Both the position numbers and the translations under genes were made by a program. Below are positions 1-7,030 of a DNA stretch of 16,858 nt, piece after piece (positions within the stretch are counted from its first letter, which is position 1; the number at the start of each line of letters is the position of its first letter). The notes under the pieces are model-generated. The model searched no databases, was not told the DNA's origin, and saw only the letters and a program-made list of their open reading frames with translations. Origin of the DNA: Bacillota bacterium (GTDB lineage Bacteria; Bacillota; Clostridia; Peptostreptococcales; Anaerovoracaceae); contig JAGBGL010000042.1 of assembly GCA_017936025.1 (NCBI GenBank), forward strand, positions 1-16,858. The letters are read 5' to 3'.

Positions 1-1
1 A

Positions 2-493
2 CTGATAGCTTTTTCTAAAGAAGCGGGAAAGACAGGTGTAAAGAACCTGGCAGTTTCAGGTGCAGCAGGCATAGGAATGGGGATCATCGGAGTAGGGCTT
101 CCGGACATTCCTGTGTTCACGGGCATGATACTGAAGCAGATCTATGAAACGGCCCTGAACTACGGTTTTACATATGAATCAGATGAAGAAAGATATTTCA
201 TCATGATGTTGATCCAGGGTTCCGTATCTTACGGAGATTCGCTGGAAGCCATCGACACTCAGATCAATAAATATATAGAGACAGAAACTGTTCCGGATTA
301 CGTCAGCATGGACAAGCTGATACAGCAGACTGCCGGATGTCTGTCAAAAGAACTGCTGTATATGAAGTTCCTGCAGGGAATTCCTGTAGTAGGAGCAGTC
401 GGCGGTGCGTATGACGCCATTTATATGAAAAGGATCGCTGAATACAGCGAACTTAAATACAGACGCAGATTTTATGAAAGGAAGAGTAAGTAA
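2..493 (+). CDS. EcsC family protein, C-terminal part (5' end outside window)
   Basis: The reading frame is open from the first complete codon at base 2 to the TAA at 491-493, so the gene begins upstream of the window. The first internal ATG is at 77, but frame and residue quality continue in front of it (KEAGKTGVKNLAVSGAAG), so 77 is not taken as the start. The visible 163 residues resemble the C-terminal part of the EcsC family: a glycine-rich hydrophobic stretch, then GLPDIPVFTGMIL, then SDEERYFIMMLIQ, then a second hydrophobic glycine-rich segment (GIPVVGAVGGAYDAIY) and a basic tail (KYRRRFYERKSK). EcsC was named from the Bacillus ecs locus; its biochemical role is unknown, and a membrane association is plausible from the hydrophobic segments. 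The next gene starts 6 nt after the stop, so the two are probably co-transcribed and perhaps translationally coupled. The family call rests on remembered motif similarity. Confidence 0.75.
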   Translation: MIAFSKEAGKTGVKNLAVSGAAGIGMGIIGVGLPDIPVFTGMILKQIYETALNYGFTYESDEERYFIMMLIQGSVSYGDSLEAIDTQINKYIETETVPDYVSMDKLIQQTAGCLSKELLYMKFLQGIPVVGAVGGAYDAIYMKRIAEYSELKYRRRFYERKSK

Positions 494-499
494 GCAGAT

Positions 500-3088
500 A
501 TGAAACAGCTTGTGGTCGGGATTTTAGCCCATGTAGACGCAGGAAAGACAACTTTATCAGAAGCGATGCTGTACACAGCAGGAGCGATCCGCAGTCTGGG
601 CAGAGTAGACCACAGGGACGCGTTCCTGGACACGGATTCACAGGAGCGTGCCCGCGGTATCACGATATTCTCCAAACAGGCGGAGTTCAGATTTGAAGAC
701 ATGCGTGTGCAGCTGCTGGACACACCGGGCCATGTGGACTTTTCTACTGAGATGGAGAGAACACTGCAGGTGCTGGATTATGCATTCCTTGTTATCAGCG
801 GCAAAGATGGAGTACAGGGTCATACAGCGACACTGTGGAAGCTACTGAAAAAATATGAAATACCGACGTTCCTTTTCATAAATAAAATGGATCTTGAAGG
901 AACGGATAAAGAAGCGCTGATGGAAAACCTGAAGCTGAAGCTTTCTGACGGCTGCATCGATTTTTCGGATATAGAGGCTGCAGCAGAAGAAATCGCCATG
1001 TGCGATGAAGCTCTGCTGGATGAATTCCTGGAAACAGGAAGCATCGATAAAGAAAAACTTCCTGAAGAAATCAGGAGGAGAAAAATCTTTCCTTGCTTCT
1101 TTGGTTCGGCTCTGAAACTGACAGGGGTCGAAGAATTCCTGAAGGGTGTCTGTGAATATACGATGGCAGCTGAATATGAAAAAGAATTCGGTGCGAGAGT
1201 ATATAAAATCACGAGAGATAATCAGGGGAACAGACTCACACATGTGAAAATCACAGGCGGCAGCCTGCAGGTGAGAGATGAATTTGATGAAGAGAAAATA
1301 AATCAGATAAGAATATATTCGGGAAGTAAATTCCAGACGAAAGATCAGGTAAATGCAGGAGAAATCTGTGCAGTAACAGGCCTGACGAAAACTTTTGCAG
1401 GACAGGGCCTTGGCTGTGAAAAGGCAAAGCAGGATGCGATGCTGAAACCGGTACTGATCTATGGAGTAGTGCTTCCGCCTGAGCAGGATGTCCACCAGGC
1501 ATATCTCAGGCTGAGACAGCTGGAGGAAGAAGATCCCGAACTCCACATAGTATGGAACCAGCAGCTGAAGGAGATACAGATACAGCTGATGGGCGAAGTC
1601 CAGCTGGAGATACTGCAGACTGTCATAAAAGAAAGATTCGGCATGGAAGTGAGCTTCACGGCAGGCCGCATATCATACAAGGAGACGATCAAAGCACCGG
1701 TTACAGGTGCGGGACATTTCGAACCGCTGAGACATTATGCGGAAGTCCACCTCCTGCTGGAACCGGGAAGACCGGGAACTGGGATGGTATTCGATTCGTC
1801 GTGCAGTCAGGATACGCTGGATCTGAACTGGCAGCGTCTGATCATGACGCATCTGATGGAGCGCGAACATCCGGGCGTCCTGACAGGGTCTCCTATAACG
1901 GACATGAAAATTACTATACGGAACGGTAAAGCCCACCTGAAGCACACAGAAGGCGGAGATTTCAGACAGGCGACTTACCGTGCGATCAGGCAGGGACTGC
2001 GCAAAGCGGAAACCGTACTGCTGGAGCCGTGGTATGAATACAGACTGGAGGTTCCTACAGAAATGATCGGAAGGGCGATGGCGGATATCCAGAAGATGGG
2101 TGGAAGCTTTGGAACTCCTCAGACTATGAATGATATTTCTGTTCTGGAGGGGAAAGCTCCTGTATCCGAGATGAAAGACTATCCGCTGGAAGTGACTTCT
2201 TACACAAAAGGTCATGGAAGGCTGATCTGCAATGTATGCGGGTATGAACCGTGCCATAATCAGGAGGACGCCGTGGCGGCAGTGGGATATGATCCTGACA
2301 GGGACATAGAAAACCCTGCAGATTCCGTATTCTGCGAACACGGTGCCGGTTTTAATGTGAAATGGGACGAAGCTGATGAGCACATGCATGTGTCAAACGG
2401 ATACATACAGGACAATGGCGAACTGAGACCTGCTGCGGCAGTATCAAGAACAGCTTCCAGATATAAAGGGACTCTGGCAGAAGATAAAGAACTGGACCGC
2501 ATATTCGAAAGGACTTTCAGAAAGTCTGAAGAAAAGAAAATGGTCCCTAAGAAAAGAATAGAATCAAAAACAAAAGTCTACAGACCGGTGGTCAGGGAAG
2601 TGCTTCCTGAATACCTGCTTGTAGACGGGTATAATATCATATTCGCATGGGATGAGCTGAAAGAACTGGCAAAGGTCAATATAGACGGTGCCAGAGAAGC
2701 ACTGATCGAGGTCCTGAACAATTATCAGGGCTATAAAAAGTGCAATATCATAGCAGTCTTCGATGCATATAAGGTCAAAGGCGGTGTCCGCCGTGAAGAA
2801 AGACATGGGAATGTCGATGTGGTATTCACTAAGGAAGCCGAAACAGCCGATACATATATCGAGCGGACGACCCATGAGATGAAAGGTAAATACCAGGTAA
2901 GAGTTGCGACTTCTGACCGTCTGGAGCAGATGATCATCATGGGCAATGATGCATTCAAGGTTTCGGCAAAAGAATTCAAAGCTGAGATCGAGCATGCAAA
3001 TGCCGAGATATCTGCTTTTCTTGAAGAATATAACCGCAGGGCCAGAATGAACAACAGAAATACAATCAGGATCCCTGAGAAAGATTAG
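500..3088 (+). CDS. TetM/EF-G-like ribosomal GTPase fused to a C-terminal YacP/Rae1-type NYN nuclease domain
   Basis: This 862-residue protein starts with a translation-factor G domain: G1 AHVDAGKTT (10-18), RGIT (52-55), DTPGH (74-78), NKMD (128-131) and GSA (202-204). EF-G domains II-V follow to about residue 570, closest in style to Tet(M)/Tet(O) ribosomal protection proteins. Next is a cysteine/histidine-rich segment (C577, C580, C585, H586, C612, H614), then a charged linker at about 655-695. Residues 703-845 form a YacP-like NYN domain: LLVDGYNIIF with D709, FDAYK with D755, ETADTYIE with D784 and ATSDRLEQ with D806, the acidic set expected of a PIN-like metal-dependent RNase. Tet(M) has about 640 residues, so the extra length is this appendix. 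In the domain IV tip loop (476-488) the Tet(M) Tyr-Ser-Pro is replaced by H479-L480-K481, so tetracycline resistance is unlikely. Known: Bacillus YacP (Rae1) cuts mRNA in the ribosomal A site. Inferred: a ribosome-targeted mRNA-cleaving or rescue factor. It starts 6 nt after the EcsC gene with a weak ribosome binding site. Confidence 0.88.
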   Translation: MKQLVVGILAHVDAGKTTLSEAMLYTAGAIRSLGRVDHRDAFLDTDSQERARGITIFSKQAEFRFEDMRVQLLDTPGHVDFSTEMERTLQVLDYAFLVISGKDGVQGHTATLWKLLKKYEIPTFLFINKMDLEGTDKEALMENLKLKLSDGCIDFSDIEAAAEEIAMCDEALLDEFLETGSIDKEKLPEEIRRRKIFPCFFGSALKLTGVEEFLKGVCEYTMAAEYEKEFGARVYKITRDNQGNRLTHVKITGGSLQVRDEFDEEKINQIRIYSGSKFQTKDQVNAGEICAVTGLTKTFAGQGLGCEKAKQDAMLKPVLIYGVVLPPEQDVHQAYLRLRQLEEEDPELHIVWNQQLKEIQIQLMGEVQLEILQTVIKERFGMEVSFTAGRISYKETIKAPVTGAGHFEPLRHYAEVHLLLEPGRPGTGMVFDSSCSQDTLDLNWQRLIMTHLMEREHPGVLTGSPITDMKITIRNGKAHLKHTEGGDFRQATYRAIRQGLRKAETVLLEPWYEYRLEVPTEMIGRAMADIQKMGGSFGTPQTMNDISVLEGKAPVSEMKDYPLEVTSYTKGHGRLICNVCGYEPCHNQEDAVAAVGYDPDRDIENPADSVFCEHGAGFNVKWDEADEHMHVSNGYIQDNGELRPAAAVSRTASRYKGTLAEDKELDRIFERTFRKSEEKKMVPKKRIESKTKVYRPVVREVLPEYLLVDGYNIIFAWDELKELAKVNIDGAREALIEVLNNYQGYKKCNIIAVFDAYKVKGGVRREERHGNVDVVFTKEAETADTYIERTTHEMKGKYQVRVATSDRLEQMIIMGNDAFKVSAKEFKAEIEHANAEISAFLEEYNRRARMNNRNTIRIPEKD

Positions 3089-3956
3089 TATCCTTACGTT
3101 TGTTGTAGATGAACATCATGATGGCAACGCCTGAAATCATACAATAACCGAGAATACTGAATATGTCCGGTATCTGGTCAAAGAATATAAATCCGAGAGC
3201 TGCTGCAAAGACGATCTGCGTATAATCGAATACGGAGACTTCACGGGCAGGTGCATGAGTGTAGGCAGCAGTGATAGTAAACTGTCCGCCTGCCGCAGAC
3301 AGACCTGCGAGAAGCAGCATGATTGTCTGATACAGTGACATCGGATGATAGTCGAAAATAAGGAACGGCAGTGTCACGATGCAGGAAAATGCAGAGAAAA
3401 ACAGGACGATGAAAGGCCCTTTTTCTCCGCGCTGACCGAGCACGCGCACCAGTGTGTATGCGAGCCCTGCACAGAGACCGCCGGCAACACCGATAAGTGA
3501 TGGAATGAATGCTTCCATCATTGAAAAGCCCGGTTTGACTACAAACAGCGCACCGCAGAAAGCGATGGCAACAGCCGCAGCCTGGACAGGGCGGATGCGT
3601 TCTTTGAGAATAAAGAAAGAAAAAAGGATCGCGAAGAACGGTGACAGCTTGTTGAGGATGGAAGCATCTGAAAGCAGCAGATGGTCTACTGCATAGAAGT
3701 TGCACAGGATCCCCAGCGTGCCGAAGCCGGCTCTGCCGATGAAAACCGGAAGGTTCTTCTTATTAAAGCTGAACCCTTCTTTAGTGCGGAGTAAAACGAC
3801 CAAAGCGAAAAAGAATGCCACGAAATTACGGAAAAAGCTCTTCTGTATGGACGGAAGATCTCCGGATAATCTGACAAACATATTCATAAGGGCAAAGAAA
3901 AATGCCGAGCATATGATAAAGATTATGGCTTTCTGTTTTTCGCTCATGTGAGTCAT
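3066..3956 (-). CDS. EamA/DMT-family transporter
   Basis: This 296-residue, strongly hydrophobic protein has about ten predicted membrane segments, the usual size and topology of the drug/metabolite transporter (EamA) family, built from two five-helix repeats. Early motifs fit the family: a first helix with FFFALMNMFVR, then SIQKSFFRNFVAFFFAL, with the conserved arginine-asparagine pair seen in many EamA members, and later VKPGF and ITAAYTHAPAREVSVFDYTQ. The substrate cannot be read from sequence. The upstream start (MTHMSE, ATG at 3954-3956) is preferred over the inner ATG because AAAGGA lies 8 nt before it on the minus strand. It is the only minus-strand gene here; its last 23 bp overlap the end of the convergent GTPase gene, and no bidirectional terminator is visible there. 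A promoter candidate lies at 4024-4051. Confidence 0.88.
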   Translation of the reverse strand: MTHMSEKQKAIIFIICSAFFFALMNMFVRLSGDLPSIQKSFFRNFVAFFFALVVLLRTKEGFSFNKKNLPVFIGRAGFGTLGILCNFYAVDHLLLSDASILNKLSPFFAILFSFFILKERIRPVQAAAVAIAFCGALFVVKPGFSMMEAFIPSLIGVAGGLCAGLAYTLVRVLGQRGEKGPFIVLFFSAFSCIVTLPFLIFDYHPMSLYQTIMLLLAGLSAAGGQFTITAAYTHAPAREVSVFDYTQIVFAAALGFIFFDQIPDIFSILGYCMISGVAIMMFIYNKRKDTNLSQGS

Positions 3957-3974
3957 GTTAGATTTCCTTTCTAC

Positions 3975-3983
3975 TGATAAAAT
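3975..3983 (+). promoter_or_regulatory. Possible extended -10 promoter for the permease operon
   Basis: TGATAAAAT (3975-3983) fits an extended -10 element (TG-N-TAAAAT). No convincing -35 is seen at 16-18 nt upstream. If used, it would give a leader of about 70 nt before the TTG start at 4064 and begin transcription at or inside the inverted repeat at 3984-4010. Weak evidence from a single motif. Confidence 0.3.
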
Positions 3984-4010
3984 GCGGTGCCGGAATCCCG
4001 GACAGACCGC
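3984..4010. repeat. Imperfect inverted repeat between divergent transporter genes
   Basis: GCGGT (3984-3988) pairs with ACCGC (4006-4010), and inside it CCGG (3990-3993) pairs with CCGG (3998-4001) around an AATC loop, leaving a 1x4 internal loop. It is GC-rich in an otherwise AT-rich gap and lies in the 5' leader predicted for both divergent genes. It could be an operator or a leader hairpin. It has no proper T-run on the + strand, and only a short TTTT on the minus strand. Confidence 0.4.
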
Positions 4011-4023
4011 GCACTAATGAAAA

Positions 4024-4051
4024 GTATATCCCTGATTAAAAAATTTTGCAA
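4024..4051 (-). promoter_or_regulatory. Predicted sigma-A-type promoter for the EamA transporter
   Basis: Read on the minus strand, TTGCAA (4046-4051) is followed after 16 nt by TATACT (4024-4029), each one or two mismatches from the -35 and -10 consensus. Transcription would start near 4017, leaving a leader of about 60 nt that carries the inverted repeat at 3984-4010. The -35 overlaps the ribosome binding site region of the divergent permease gene. Confidence 0.5.
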
Positions 4052-4056
4052 GGAGG
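4050..4056 (+). promoter_or_regulatory. Shine-Dalgarno site that fixes the permease start at TTG 4064
   Basis: AAGGAGG at 4050-4056 ends 7 nt before a TTG at 4064-4066. An earlier in-frame TTG at 4046 would put this site inside the coding sequence, so the 4064 start is chosen. Confidence 0.8.
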
Positions 4057-4063
4057 AACCTGT

Positions 4064-5182
4064 TTGCAGGCTTTGATCGAATTTGTAAAAAAAGAAATAG
4101 TTCTTGTCATTGCACTGGCACTGGCTGCTGTTTCCATGTTTTTCATAACACCGGACGGAGAATACTCATCCTACATAGACTGGCAGACTCTGGCACTGCT
4201 GTTCTGCCTTATGATCATCATGGCGCAGTTTCAGAAGATGGGCGTGTTCCATTTCGTTGGAGTGAAGCTGCTGGAGAAAGTTAATGGAAGCAGACAGCTG
4301 TGCGCTTCGCTTATAATGTTATGCTTCTTTTCCAGCATGATTATTACAAATGACGTGGCGCTGATCACATTCGTGCCTTTTGCCATCACAGTGCTGAAGA
4401 TGGCGGATCTTGAAAACCGCATGATACCTGTCATCGTACTGCAGACAATTGCTGCGAACCTCGGCAGTATGGTGACACCTATCGGTAATCCCCAGAATCT
4501 TTATCTGTATGCGCAGTCAGGCATGAGCCTCGGAAGCTTCGTTATGCTGATGCTCCCGTATGCGGCGATAGCTGCAGTGATTTTTGCTATTCTTATTCTA
4601 AGAATGAAAAACCATCATGTGGATCAGACGGCACTGGCCAAGATGGAGAAAACAACATTCATACCTAACATACAGATGGTCATATACGGTTTGCTGTTCC
4701 TGGGATGCGTACTGGCAGTTGCAAGAGTCATCCCATGGCAGTTTATGCTGGTACTAGTGACGGTTGTTACGGCTAAGATGGATATCAGTATATTTAAGAA
4801 TATAGATTATTCACTGCTGCTGACTTTTGTCGGATTCTTCATTTTCATCGGTAATATGGGAAGGATCGATGTATTCAGTAATTTCCTGATGGATGTGATG
4901 CAGGGCAATGAAGTGCTGGCTTCCGTTGCGGCGAGCCAGGTAATCAGTAATGTGCCGGCGGCTCTGCTGCTGTCCGGATTCACTACGAAGTGGAGCCTGC
5001 TGATCATAGGAACCAACCTGGGGGGACTTGGAACGCTGATTGCTTCCATGGCCAGCCTGATTTCATACAAACAGGTAGCGTCCAATTATCCTGCGAGAAA
5101 GGGCGCATATATCAAGCATTTTACCGTGGCGAACGTGAGTATCCTGGCAGTGCTGATGGGTGCTTTCTGGATCATGGTGTAG
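4064..5182 (+). CDS. SLC13/ArsB/CitM-type (IT superfamily) anion or citrate-like permease
   Basis: This is a 372-residue inner-membrane protein with about ten hydrophobic segments. It carries the paired signatures of the ion transporter superfamily: in the first half IITNDVALITFVPF (93-106) and TPIGNPQN (138-145), and in the second half SNVPAALLLSG (295-305) and GTNLGGLGTLIAS (316-328). These are the two inverted-repeat re-entrant loops that bind substrate and cation in NhaD, CitM and SLC13-type carriers. Size and motifs suit a short ArsB/YbiR-like member; the substrate (dicarboxylate, citrate, arsenite or other) cannot be assigned. Translation starts at TTG 4064, chosen because a strong ribosome binding site lies 7 nt upstream. 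It is the first gene of a likely operon, and the ABC-F gene follows after 15 nt. Confidence 0.85.
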   Translation: MQALIEFVKKEIVLVIALALAAVSMFFITPDGEYSSYIDWQTLALLFCLMIIMAQFQKMGVFHFVGVKLLEKVNGSRQLCASLIMLCFFSSMIITNDVALITFVPFAITVLKMADLENRMIPVIVLQTIAANLGSMVTPIGNPQNLYLYAQSGMSLGSFVMLMLPYAAIAAVIFAILILRMKNHHVDQTALAKMEKTTFIPNIQMVIYGLLFLGCVLAVARVIPWQFMLVLVTVVTAKMDISIFKNIDYSLLLTFVGFFIFIGNMGRIDVFSNFLMDVMQGNEVLASVAASQVISNVPAALLLSGFTTKWSLLIIGTNLGGLGTLIASMASLISYKQVASNYPARKGAYIKHFTVANVSILAVLMGAFWIMV

Positions 5183-5197
5183 GGAGAAGCAATAGAG

Positions 5198-6988
5198 ATG
5201 GTATTACTTACTTGCGAAAACTTGAAAAAAAGCTATACGGAAAAGACTCTTATCACTGATGTGAGTATGAGCATCCATGATGAAGATAAGATCGGGTTTG
5301 TCGGTGTAAACGGCACCGGCAAGTCTACACTGCTGAAGATGGTGGCGGGCGTTCTGGAGCCGGAAGGCGGTCAGATCATCAGAAACCGCGAGCTGAAAAT
5401 CGGATATCTGCCGCAGAATCCGCCGTATGATGAAAATCTGACGGTTATGGAGCAGGCGATGGAGTATCTGCGCCAGGCGGGAAGCAATGCGGAGGACTAC
5501 CGGTGCAGAGCGATGCTCAACAAGCTGGGATTTGAGAATTATGATGAGAAGATGAGCACACTGTCCGGCGGACAGAGAAAGCGCGTCGCAATGGCGGCTG
5601 TACTGACTCAGGACAGTAATCTGCTGATCCTGGACGAGCCTACGAACCATATGGATAACGATGTCATCGAGTGGCTGGAGGATTTTCTCAAATCATATAA
5701 GGGCGCGATATTCATGATCACCCATGACAGATATTTCCTGGACAGGGTGACTAACCGTATCGTAGAAATAGACGGCGGCAAGCTGTACAGTTATGACGGC
5801 AATTATGACTATTATCTGGAGGCTAAGGCGGCAAGGGAAGAAATGGCGCTGGCAGCGGAAAGAAAACGTCTTGCGATATACAAAAAGGAACTGGCGTGGA
5901 TCCGCCGCGGCGCGAGGGCGCGTACTACTAAAGCAAAAGGCAGACTCCAGAGATTCGAGGAACTGGAAGCAAATAAGCTGATAGTAGATGATTCTGCACT
6001 GGAAGTGAACACGGTGACTTCCAGACTGGGCAGAAAGATCATAGAAATTGAAGGCATAAGCAAGGCCTACGGTGATAAACAGCTGATAAGTGATTTTTCG
6101 TATACAGTGCTGAGAAACGACCGCATCGGTATTCTGGGAAATAACGGATGCGGCAAATCTACACTGCTGAAAATCATTATGGGTGAAGTAGAACCTGACT
6201 CAGGTGCTGTTGACAAGGGAGAGACTGTAAGGATAAGGTACTTTTCCCAGGAAAACGAACAGCTTGACGATGATCAGAGAATCATCAAATATATCGAAGA
6301 GATAGCCAGCAATATCAAGACGAAGGACGGATATATGTCTGCTTCTCAGATGCTGGAAAGATTTCTGTTCCCGCCTTATATGCATAGCGTTAAGATAGGT
6401 GCGCTGTCAGGAGGAGAAAAGAGAAGACTTTATCTTCTCAGTATCCTGATGCAGGCTCCGAACGTTCTGATATTCGACGAACCTACGAATGATCTGGATA
6501 TCGATACGCTTACTGTACTGGAAGACTATCTGGATGATTTCCCGGGAGCTGTGATCATAGTTTCCCACGACAGATATTTTCTGGACAGACTGACAGTCAG
6601 GACTTTTGCGTTTGAAGAGGGCGGATACATCGGCCATTATATCGGAGGTTATTCCGACTGGGCCTCACAGCGTCAGCCTGAGGAAAAAGAAAAGACGGAA
6701 TCCAAAGGAGATACACGTCAGAAACCTAAACAGAAGAAATTAAAGTTCTCGTACCACGAGGGAAAAGAATATGAGACTATTGAAGAGGATATAGCAAAGC
6801 TGGAGGAGCGTGCAGCGGCGCTCGAGAAAGAAATGCACCTGTGCGGATCTGATTACGGCAAGCTGGCAGATCTGAATAAAGAAAAAGACGAACTGGATGA
6901 ACAGCTTATGTACAAAATGGAACGCTGGGAATATCTCGAGGATCTGGCTGCACGTATAGCAGCAGGTGAAATGGTCGATGTGGAATAA
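5198..6988 (+). CDS. ABC-F family ATPase, Uup/YfmR-like
   Basis: The protein has 596 residues and two ATP-binding cassettes but no membrane segments. Cassette 1 has Walker A GVNGTGKST (36-44), signature LSGGQ (122-126), Walker B LLILDE with E147, and switch H176. Cassette 2 has GNNGCGKST (314-322), LSGGE (403-407), IFDEPT with E428, and H457. Between them is a short interdomain linker (about 205-275) with the basic motif ARTTKAKGRLQRF seen in Uup-type proteins. A charged spacer (495-515) leads to a C-terminal coiled coil (about 520-590), also typical of Uup/YfmR. ABC-F proteins bind the ribosomal E site and relieve stalled or drug-blocked elongation; Bacillus YfmR acts together with EF-P. The long drug-specific linker of resistance-type ABC-F proteins is not obvious, so a housekeeping role is favoured. 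GGGAG overlapping the permease stop serves as ribosome binding site, with a rather long gap of about 10 nt. Confidence 0.93.
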   Translation: MVLLTCENLKKSYTEKTLITDVSMSIHDEDKIGFVGVNGTGKSTLLKMVAGVLEPEGGQIIRNRELKIGYLPQNPPYDENLTVMEQAMEYLRQAGSNAEDYRCRAMLNKLGFENYDEKMSTLSGGQRKRVAMAAVLTQDSNLLILDEPTNHMDNDVIEWLEDFLKSYKGAIFMITHDRYFLDRVTNRIVEIDGGKLYSYDGNYDYYLEAKAAREEMALAAERKRLAIYKKELAWIRRGARARTTKAKGRLQRFEELEANKLIVDDSALEVNTVTSRLGRKIIEIEGISKAYGDKQLISDFSYTVLRNDRIGILGNNGCGKSTLLKIIMGEVEPDSGAVDKGETVRIRYFSQENEQLDDDQRIIKYIEEIASNIKTKDGYMSASQMLERFLFPPYMHSVKIGALSGGEKRRLYLLSILMQAPNVLIFDEPTNDLDIDTLTVLEDYLDDFPGAVIIVSHDRYFLDRLTVRTFAFEEGGYIGHYIGGYSDWASQRQPEEKEKTESKGDTRQKPKQKKLKFSYHEGKEYETIEEDIAKLEERAAALEKEMHLCGSDYGKLADLNKEKDELDEQLMYKMERWEYLEDLAARIAAGEMVDVE

Positions 6989-7030
6989 CAGAAACGGAAT
7001 AATGCTTCCGGAAACAAAAGAGGAACGATT

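Noticed and set aside
500..3088. Annotation of the GTPase as a tetracycline resistance gene
   Set aside because: The Tet(M) tip motif is replaced by HLK, the protein has a long nuclease appendix, and there are no mobile-element genes around it.
4046..4063. Upstream TTG for the permease
   Set aside because: The Shine-Dalgarno site at 4050-4056 would lie inside the coding region.
6998..7020. CGGAA/TTCCG hairpin between the ABC-F and dGTPase genes
   Set aside because: A five-pair stem without a T-run is too weak to count as a terminator.
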